Program-made: the position numbers and the translations under genes
Notes under the pieces: generated by a model
The model's database searches: none
Seen by the model: the letters and a program-made list of their open reading frames with translations, nothing else
Told to the model about the DNA's origin: nothing
Assembly: GCA_012515825.1 (NCBI GenBank)
Contig: JAAYXQ010000269.1
Coordinates: forward strand, 1 to 38,763
DNA length: 38,763 bases
Source: Fibrobacter sp.
GTDB taxonomy: Bacteria; Fibrobacterota; Fibrobacteria; Fibrobacterales; Fibrobacteraceae
Direction of reading: 5' to 3'
Shown: positions 33,524-38,763 of the stretch, piece after piece
Numbering within the stretch: position 1 is the stretch's first letter
Layout: each line of letters opens with the position of its first letter

Positions 33524-34813
33524 ATGAAAGACAAAAAATACAAATTTGAAACTCTTCAACTCCACGTAGGGCAAGAAACTCCAGATGTCGCGACAGGGGC
33601 AAGAGCGGCACCTATTTATGCGACAACCTCTTATGTATTCAAAGATTCCAAACAAGCAGCAGCTCGTTTTAATTTAACAGAAAGCGGTAATATTTATACT
33701 CGTTTAATGAACCCAACTTCAGATGTGTTCGAACAACGCATCGCAGCATTAGAAGGCGGCGCAGCGGCACTCGCGACAGCCTCTGGATCAGCGGCTATTT
33801 CTTATGCTATTCAAAATATTGCAATCGCTGGAGATCATATCGTTTCGGCCTCAAATCTTTATGGAGGAACATACAACCTTTTCAAAAACACCTTTACTGA
33901 ACAAGGGATTTCAGTTTCTTTTGTGAAACCAGATGACCTACAAGGTTTTGAAAAGGCTATTCAGAAAAACACCAAGCTGCTTTATGTAGAAGCTTTGGGT
34001 AATCCTAATTCAGATCTCGTGGATCTTGAAGCAATATCGACAATAGCACATCGTCACGGGATTCCATTAATTGTAGATAGTACTTTTGCAACACCATTTT
34101 TACTTCGTCCCATTGAACATGGTGCTGATATTGTGGTTCATTCTGCGACCAAATTTATCGGTGGTCATGGAACCGTGATGGGAGGAGTTATTATTGATTC
34201 TGGTAAATTCAACTGGCTTCAAAATGACAAATTCCCTGGAATTTCTAAACCAAATCCTTCTTATCATGGAGTCGTTTTCGGTGAAGTTTGTGGGCCTTTA
34301 GCTTACATTATTAAAATTAGAACGACTTTATTGAGAGATCAAGGTGCTACTATTTCCCCATTCAATTCATTTCTCTTATTACAAGGTCTTGAAACACTTT
34401 CGCTTCGTGTAGAACGTCATGTATCTAATGCATTAAAAGTTGTCGAATACTTAAACAAGCACCCACAAGTGAGCAAAGTGAACCACCCTTCTCTTGCCAC
34501 AGGAAAGCAAAAAGAACTCTATGATCGTTATTTTCCAAATGGTGCAGGTTCTATATTCTCCTTTGAATTGAAAGGGGCTGCAGAAACAGCACAAAAATTC
34601 ACCGAAAGTTTGGAACTATTTTCTTTGTTAGCAAATGTTGCAGATGTTAAATCTTTAGTGATTCACCCAGCTTCCACAACTCATTCACAACTTTCTAAAG
34701 AAGCTCTTTTAGCTACAGGTATTACTCCAAATACCATTCGATTATCTATTGGGACAGAGCATATAGATGATCTTATCGCTGATTTAGAACATGGTTTCAA
34801 TCAAATTAAATAA
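33524..34813 (+). CDS. metY: O-acetylhomoserine (thiol)-lyase
   Basis: MetY makes homocysteine from O-acetylhomoserine and sulfide, bypassing cystathionine; some members also act on O-acetylserine. The 429-residue PLP enzyme has LQLHVGQETPD, the YTRLMNPTSDVFEQRIAALEGG block, and the PLP lysine in HSATKFIGGHG. It also has VIHPASTTHSQL, typical of the Cys/Met metabolism family. An AAAAGGT ribosome binding site precedes the ATG. It heads a three-gene operon behind a strong promoter with two palindromes. Confidence 0.94.
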   Translation: MKDKKYKFETLQLHVGQETPDVATGARAAPIYATTSYVFKDSKQAAARFNLTESGNIYTRLMNPTSDVFEQRIAALEGGAAALATASGSAAISYAIQNIAIAGDHIVSASNLYGGTYNLFKNTFTEQGISVSFVKPDDLQGFEKAIQKNTKLLYVEALGNPNSDLVDLEAISTIAHRHGIPLIVDSTFATPFLLRPIEHGADIVVHSATKFIGGHGTVMGGVIIDSGKFNWLQNDKFPGISKPNPSYHGVVFGEVCGPLAYIIKIRTTLLRDQGATISPFNSFLLLQGLETLSLRVERHVSNALKVVEYLNKHPQVSKVNHPSLATGKQKELYDRYFPNGAGSIFSFELKGAAETAQKFTESLELFSLLANVADVKSLVIHPASTTHSQLSKEALLATGITPNTIRLSIGTEHIDDLIADLEHGFNQIK

Positions 34814-34824
34814 AAGGTGATTAT

Positions 34825-35766
34825 ATGTCTAAAATATATACTTCTAATAATCAACTAATTGGCAATACTCCACTTTTGGAATTATCTAGGATTCAACAAG
34901 AACTTTCACTCCATGCTAAAATCATTGCAAAGCTCGAGTACTATAATACAACAAGTTCAGTCAAAGATCGCATTGCCAATGCTATGATTGAAGCCGCAGA
35001 AGCTCAATCAATATTAAAACCTGGTTCTGTTATTATTGAGCCCTCTTCTGGAAATACGGGAATCGCACTTGCCTCTATTGCTGCGATGAAAGGTTATCGA
35101 ATCATTATTGTAATGCCAGAAACGATGTCTCTAGAAAGGCGTCGATTAATCAAGGCGTACGGAGCAGAACTTGTCTTAACAGATGGTGCTTTAGGAATGA
35201 AAGGAGCGATCTCCAAAGCGCAAGAACTCGCTTCAGAAATTGAAAATAGTTTTATTCCAAGTCAATTCACGAATCCTGAAAACCATAAGGTACATTATAG
35301 AACTACAGGTCCAGAAATCGAAAGAGATACTGGCGGTAACGTAGATATTTTTGTGGCAGGGGTTGGAACTGGAGGAACAATTACTGGCGCAGGAACATAT
35401 TTAAAAGAAAAAATTCCTTCTATAAAAATTGTGGCCGTAGAACCTGCTTCTTCTCCTGTTTTATCCACAGGAGTCGCTGGCGTTCATAAAATCCAAGGCA
35501 TTGGAGCAGGTTTTATACCAGAAGTATTAGATACAAAAATTTATGATGAAATTATTACGGTTTCAAATGAAGATGCAATAAGTATGGCAAAACTAGTAGC
35601 AAAAAAAGAAGGCGTTTTAGTTGGTATTTCTTCAGGAGCCGCTCTTCATGCTGCGATTAAACTTGCTAAAATGCCTAATAATCAAGGAAAAAACATTGTA
35701 GTCATTTTCCCTGATACAGGAGAACGTTATTTATCCACTGTTCTATTTGAAGAGTACCCGATATGA
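34825..35766 (+). CDS. cysK: Cysteine synthase (O-acetylserine sulfhydrylase)
   Basis: CysK forms cysteine from O-acetylserine and sulfide. The 313-residue fold-type II PLP enzyme has the PLP lysine in SSVKDRIANAMI, the substrate loop PSSGNTGIALASIAAMKGY, and the phosphate-binding GVGTGGTITG. The C-terminal SSGAALHAA is also present. It starts 11 nt after metY, and its TGA overlaps the ATG of the regulator gene by 4 nt. Confidence 0.96.
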   Translation: MSKIYTSNNQLIGNTPLLELSRIQQELSLHAKIIAKLEYYNTTSSVKDRIANAMIEAAEAQSILKPGSVIIEPSSGNTGIALASIAAMKGYRIIIVMPETMSLERRRLIKAYGAELVLTDGALGMKGAISKAQELASEIENSFIPSQFTNPENHKVHYRTTGPEIERDTGGNVDIFVAGVGTGGTITGAGTYLKEKIPSIKIVAVEPASSPVLSTGVAGVHKIQGIGAGFIPEVLDTKIYDEIITVSNEDAISMAKLVAKKEGVLVGISSGAALHAAIKLAKMPNNQGKNIVVIFPDTGERYLSTVLFEEYPI

Positions 35767-36206
35767 TGATTTCAACAAGAGGCAGATACGCCTTACGAGT
35801 GATGATAGACCTTGCCGAACATAGTCAAGGGAGTTTTATTCCTCTAAAAGATATCGCAGAAAGGCAAGATATATCTCAAAAATATTTAGAATCCATTATG
35901 ACGATTCTATCTAAGAAAAATCTTGTGCAAGGCGTTCACGGTAAAGGAGGAGGATACTCCTTAATAAGAGATCCAAAAGATTATAAAATAGGAGAAATCC
36001 TTCTTTCCACAGAAGGAAGTCTTGCTCCTGTAGCGTGTCTTGAATGCGGTGTTTCGACTTGTGATCGTGCCGCTGATTGCAAAACATTACCAATGTGGGG
36101 AAAGTTAAATAATATCATCAATCAATACTTAGATCATATCACTTTAGATGATTTAATTCATAATACAATAGAGGAACGATTAAAAAATAAAGATTGGCTA
36201 AAATAG
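35763..36206 (+). CDS. Rrf2-family regulator with a four-cysteine cluster
   Basis: A 147-residue winged-helix regulator. The N-terminal STRGRYALRVMIDLA and HGKGGGYSLIRDP (wing) are typical of IscR/CymR. The cysteines C92, C95, C100 and C106 lie in the region that binds the Fe-S cluster in IscR (PVACLECG, STCDRAADC), followed by LPMWGKL. CymR itself lacks such cysteines but controls cysteine genes. Being the last gene of metY-cysK with two palindromes at the promoter, it probably represses its own operon in response to cysteine status or Fe-S state. Confidence 0.88.
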   Translation: MMISTRGRYALRVMIDLAEHSQGSFIPLKDIAERQDISQKYLESIMTILSKKNLVQGVHGKGGGYSLIRDPKDYKIGEILLSTEGSLAPVACLECGVSTCDRAADCKTLPMWGKLNNIINQYLDHITLDDLIHNTIEERLKNKDWLK

Positions 36207-36226
36207 TATTGGATATTCCAAAAAAC

Positions 36227-36268
36227 AAAGCCGCAAGACACCATGAGTCTGCGGCTTTTATTTTTTTT
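36227..36268. terminator. Bidirectional intrinsic terminator
   Basis: AAAGCCGCAAGAC pairs with GTCTGCGGCTTT (one bulged A), with T-rich runs on both sides. It ends the metY operon on the plus strand and the lipoprotein gene on the minus strand. Confidence 0.85.
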
Positions 36269-36281
36269 AACAACGTTAAGA

Positions 36282-36707
36282 TTATTCACACACTGTTTTC
36301 ATGCGATCATTCCCGCTACCATCGACGCAAGTCGATTTAACCGCATTGAACGCCATTTCTTGACTGCTTTCTTTAGTCATATCGTAGAACGAATACGCAC
36401 TATCGTCCACTTTTTTATTTCCTTCGGAATCTATGGTTGTCAAAACAAGCGTTTTTCCGTCTACAGAGTAGATATATTCCATATCGTCACCGAAACTATC
36501 CTTACGAATAAAATTCCAAGTAGAATAATCACCTTTTACAATCGCATCACAAGCAAAAACCTCGGTACATTGTTCAGTAACCTCTGATGAAGATGAATTA
36601 ATAACGTCATTATTGTCTTCATTTTTTGCAGAACTAGTGTCATCACATGCTGTAAAAGCAATTGCAGTTAATGCTAGTAAAGTAATTTCTTTAAAATATT
36701 TGAGCAT
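36282..36707 (-). CDS. Lipoprotein of unknown function
   Basis: I chose the ATG at 36707 because GAGAGG lies just upstream and the product then starts with a normal lipoprotein signal, MLKYFKEITLLALTAIAFTAC; an earlier ATG at 36755 adds a poorly fitting head. The 141-residue protein has a lipidated Cys at about 21 and a polar, Asn/Ser-rich tether. Its domain has four cysteines (EQCTEVFACDAI, STCVDG, TVCE), probably forming disulfides. No family is recognised. The tether with SSSS is like other Fibrobacter-type surface lipoproteins. Confidence 0.72.
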   Translation of the reverse strand: MLKYFKEITLLALTAIAFTACDDTSSAKNEDNNDVINSSSSEVTEQCTEVFACDAIVKGDYSTWNFIRKDSFGDDMEYIYSVDGKTLVLTTIDSEGNKKVDDSAYSFYDMTKESSQEMAFNAVKSTCVDGSGNDRMKTVCE

Positions 36708-36841
36708 TTTTCCTCTCTTTTGATTTATTGATGTAAAAAAAATTCTAAAAAACATAATAGTTTTTAATTTTATATTTTTGTTAAATATAAATATATTTTT
36801 TCACCAGAGAGAAGAATAGATGGTTTGGTGTGGTAAATTAA

Positions 36842-36863
36842 TACTCCTATAAAAGTAGGAGTA
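36842..36863 (+). other. 5'-UTR hairpin before the PEGA protein gene
   Basis: TACTCCTA and TAGGAGTA form an 8-bp perfect stem with a 6-nt loop, 19 nt before the TTG start at 36883. It has no T-run, so it is more likely a leader structure than a terminator. The ribosome binding site AAAGGA lies just after it. Confidence 0.5.
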
Positions 36864-36882
36864 ACTAACAAAGGAACATATT

Positions 36883-38244
36883 TTGATTAATAAACATACT
36901 ATTTCTTTTTTTGTGGCCTTCATTTTACTTGGTTCTTCCTTTGTAACAGCTGAAGTTCACAAAGGCTTAAAAGATGCGATTGACAACGAGGATATGAAAG
37001 CAGCCAAGGCGATTGTCAATAACCTAAAAATCATGGACATCTATTGCCCAGCTTCCCTTACAGTCAAAAACGGCCAAATTCTTTTTGGTGATCGTTTTGC
37101 CAAAGAGCCTAATTTACTCTATTCCAACTGTGAAAAAGAATTTATTCGTTCTTATCTAGAAACGGCTTGTATTAAGAAGGACAATTTTCAACTTTGTAAA
37201 AGTGCCCTTGACAGCACCAAAATTTCAGAATGGACTCCCCTCCTAAAAGACATTAAGAAGAACGGTCTTGATAAAATTCTAGAAAAGTACGAAGAAGAAG
37301 TCAGCACTGAAAGAAAAGCGACTCGTGCTGAATGTGAAGAAGACATCTTAACCGATGGCGAATTTACGGCCTATGCAGAACTCATGGAATCTGAAGGGAA
37401 TACAGAAGGAGTCAAACAAGAACGGGCTTCTTGGATCAAAAATTGCATGAGAGAAGTTGTTAAAGAACAAATAAAGTACGTCAAAAAAACAAGAACCATT
37501 TATCCTTTTGAAACTTATTTCACAAAGTTTATTGAAGAATCCATTAAAGGTTCAATGAAACTTTATGATTATACAGAAGAAGATGAAAAGGCTCTTGCAT
37601 TTGCAAAAACATTGATTCCATATGAAATGAGAAAAAAAACCGTTGATGAATACGTTACCTTTAGCATAAAATCTTACAAGGATTCAGCCTATATCAATGA
37701 CCAACTTATTTTAGCTGCTTGCCGCTATGAACCTACTTTTGATAAAAAACTAGAAAAAGCAGCTGGTTTCTCAATTATTACATGTAAAAATGCATTTGCG
37801 ACCTATTCTCCAGATAATCTACCTCTATGCACTTCTTCCAGTGGAACGATTGTGAATACCACTCCTATTATGGATGGAGCTCCTACCTACCAATATTCCT
37901 GTGAAGATAATATGTGGAAGCCATCTACAGGTGCTGCTCCAGCTCAAAAGAAAGAGGTGAAAAAAGAAGTTAATACAACATCAAAATCAACATCTACCTC
38001 TACGCAAGCATCTTCTCAAGCATCCTCTGGAAATAAAGTCTCTTTAAAAATATTCTCATCTCCTAGAGGCGCTTCGATTTATGTGAATAAGAGAAAAGCA
38101 AAACAAGTTACTCCAACAACAGTATCTGTTAAGCCTAATACTTACACCATTTCTATACAAAAAGAAGGATACATCACAAGAGATACCGTGATGACACTCA
38201 ATAAGCCAGAGCAAACCTTGAATATGGTTCTGGAAATGGAATAA
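36883..38244 (+). CDS. Secreted protein with C-terminal PEGA domain
   Basis: The 453-residue product starts at TTG, supported by AAAGGA 7 nt upstream; the first ATG would lie about 50 codons further in and remove the signal peptide. The signal peptide is about 1-23. A helical region with scattered cysteines follows (24-280), then a short LPLCTSSSGTI module with a YSCEDNMWKPS end and a Ser/Thr/Lys linker (about 355-385). The PEGA domain, a carbohydrate- or envelope-associated beta module, begins near SLKIFSSPRGASIYVN. Function is unknown. A clear terminator follows. Confidence 0.78.
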   Translation: MINKHTISFFVAFILLGSSFVTAEVHKGLKDAIDNEDMKAAKAIVNNLKIMDIYCPASLTVKNGQILFGDRFAKEPNLLYSNCEKEFIRSYLETACIKKDNFQLCKSALDSTKISEWTPLLKDIKKNGLDKILEKYEEEVSTERKATRAECEEDILTDGEFTAYAELMESEGNTEGVKQERASWIKNCMREVVKEQIKYVKKTRTIYPFETYFTKFIEESIKGSMKLYDYTEEDEKALAFAKTLIPYEMRKKTVDEYVTFSIKSYKDSAYINDQLILAACRYEPTFDKKLEKAAGFSIITCKNAFATYSPDNLPLCTSSSGTIVNTTPIMDGAPTYQYSCEDNMWKPSTGAAPAQKKEVKKEVNTTSKSTSTSTQASSQASSGNKVSLKIFSSPRGASIYVNKRKAKQVTPTTVSVKPNTYTISIQKEGYITRDTVMTLNKPEQTLNMVLEME

Positions 38245-38265
38245 GGTGAATCATTTTTAGAAAAT

Positions 38266-38297
38266 AAGCCGCGAGATTAAAGTCCGCGGCTTTTTTT
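38266..38297 (+). terminator. Intrinsic terminator of the PEGA protein gene
   Basis: AAGCCGCG pairs with CGCGGCTT (8 bp) and seven T end the structure. Confidence 0.85.
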
Positions 38298-38549
38298 GTC
38301 TCCCCCCTTACATCTCCAAAATATAGACAATAAAAATGGCCTAATAATGGAGATTATTCAACTGGTTTGCAATACGAACCAACTGAAATTAACGACATAA
38401 AAAACGTTTTTAAGTTTAAAATCTTAATTGCTGAATATTTGTAGTAGTTTTTTTGACACTAATAGAGTATATTTTTCATAGAGATTAAACGAATCTCCTT
38501 TGCAATTTTAATCCGTTTTCTATTATATTCATTTGGGGATAACGAAAAA
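38298..38549 (+). other. Intergenic region with a possible promoter
   Basis: No gene is seen. TTGACA at 38453-38458 is a consensus -35 box, but the bases 16-18 bp downstream (TTCATAG area) fit the -10 consensus poorly; TATATT at 38468 is too close. A promoter for the following frame is likely but not well defined. Confidence 0.4.
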
Positions 38550-38763
38550 ATGAGCGCAAAAAAATTAATAATTGTATTGCTAGCACTTGTAGGGTTAACA
38601 GAAGCTGTTTCTATTTATACACTTGATGAACAATTTTTTCAAACAAACCAAATATTATTTCTGCGATTGAATCAGGAAACATAATAGGCGTTTCTCAGCT
38701 TAATGGAGGAAAAAATGGAGGAAATAATGGAGCCCACTCGATGGTCTTGAACGGCTATAAAAT
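38550..38763 (+). pseudogene. Secreted protein fragment with frameshift, continues past window
   Basis: An ATG with GGGG 11 nt upstream opens a 44-residue frame that begins with a signal peptide (MSAKKLIIVLLALVGLTEA) and stops at 38682-38684. The downstream bases read well in another frame: NIISAIESGNIIGVSQL, a Gly/Asn-rich stretch, then GAHSMVLNGYK, open to the window end. One extra T in the six-T run (38634-38639) would join the signal peptide to this second frame. The HSMVLNGY piece resembles the catalytic-His strand of papain-like peptidases, but no catalytic Cys precedes it. It may be a decayed gene or a base-calling error in the homopolymer. Confidence 0.5.

Noticed and set aside
36243..36587. 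114-codon plus-strand frame opposite the lipoprotein gene
   Set aside because: The minus-strand lipoprotein has a signal peptide, lipobox and ribosome binding site; the plus frame begins within the terminator and looks like its shadow.

Overview
The window is an AT-rich bacterial chromosome segment from a diderm (Gram-negative-type) organism. It has lipid A genes (lpxD, lpxC, fabZ), several outer-membrane beta-barrel or OmpA-type proteins and lipoproteins. Serine-run linkers, an SGNH acetyl-esterase with a type IX secretion-like C-terminal domain, a PorV/PorQ-like protein, an OmpA protein with thrombospondin-3-like repeats and DS-rich coiled coils together point to the Fibrobacterota (Fibrobacter-like) or the wider FCB group. 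The base composition looks lower in GC than cultured Fibrobacter. The assignment is an inference from protein style, not from a marker-gene search.

Layout. 1-3755 (minus): the start of an ALDH3-type aldehyde dehydrogenase, mfd, and a tRNA-Lys(UUU) with its own promoter and terminator. 3764-10306: a cell-surface polysaccharide block with a PorV/PorQ-like barrel, a divergent GT2, a convergent GT4, two GT2s separated by the remnant of a GT4 gene, and a Wzi-like barrel. 10325-18123: a tightly packed housekeeping run on the same strand, proA-hisI-tilS-ftsH-folP-cdaA and a membrane-anchored coiled-coil/FGE-fold protein. Most genes overlap or lie within 30 nt, so 6756-18123 could be one long transcript. 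18120-19035: a small M15-like peptidase and a divergent lipoprotein. 19191-24700 (minus): a PiT phosphate transporter with a PhoU-like tail coupled to a small HTH-like protein, then a large OmpA protein with nine 48-residue repeats. 24829-28084: radC diverging from ilvB-ilvN. 28198-33226 (minus): the acetyl-esterase, then a lipid-envelope operon (gamma-carbonic-anhydrase-like protein, diacylglycerol kinase, lpxD, lpxC, fabZ). 33443-36206: a sulfur-assimilation operon (metY-cysK-Rrf2 regulator) with a clear promoter and two matching palindromes. 36282-38763: a lipoprotein, a PEGA-domain secreted protein, and a broken secreted-protein gene that runs off the end.

How the genes work together. The glycosyltransferases and Wzi-like barrel probably build and attach a surface glycan. 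The lpx/fabZ genes make lipid A, and the neighbouring diacylglycerol kinase could recycle diacylglycerol for the envelope. The Rrf2 protein, last gene of the cysteine/homocysteine operon, most likely binds the two palindromes at the operon promoter and closes a feedback loop. CdaA makes c-di-AMP. Its usual partner CdaR is not next to it; a membrane-anchored extracytoplasmic protein of unknown role takes that place.

The least ordinary items are the operator pair at the metY promoter, the eukaryotic-type architecture of the diacylglycerol kinase, the in-frame GT4 remnant kept under translational coupling, the 48-residue OmpA repeat array, the cdaA neighbour, and the frameshift in a T6 run at the right edge. 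No CRISPR array, insertion sequence, phage gene or obvious defence system was found.
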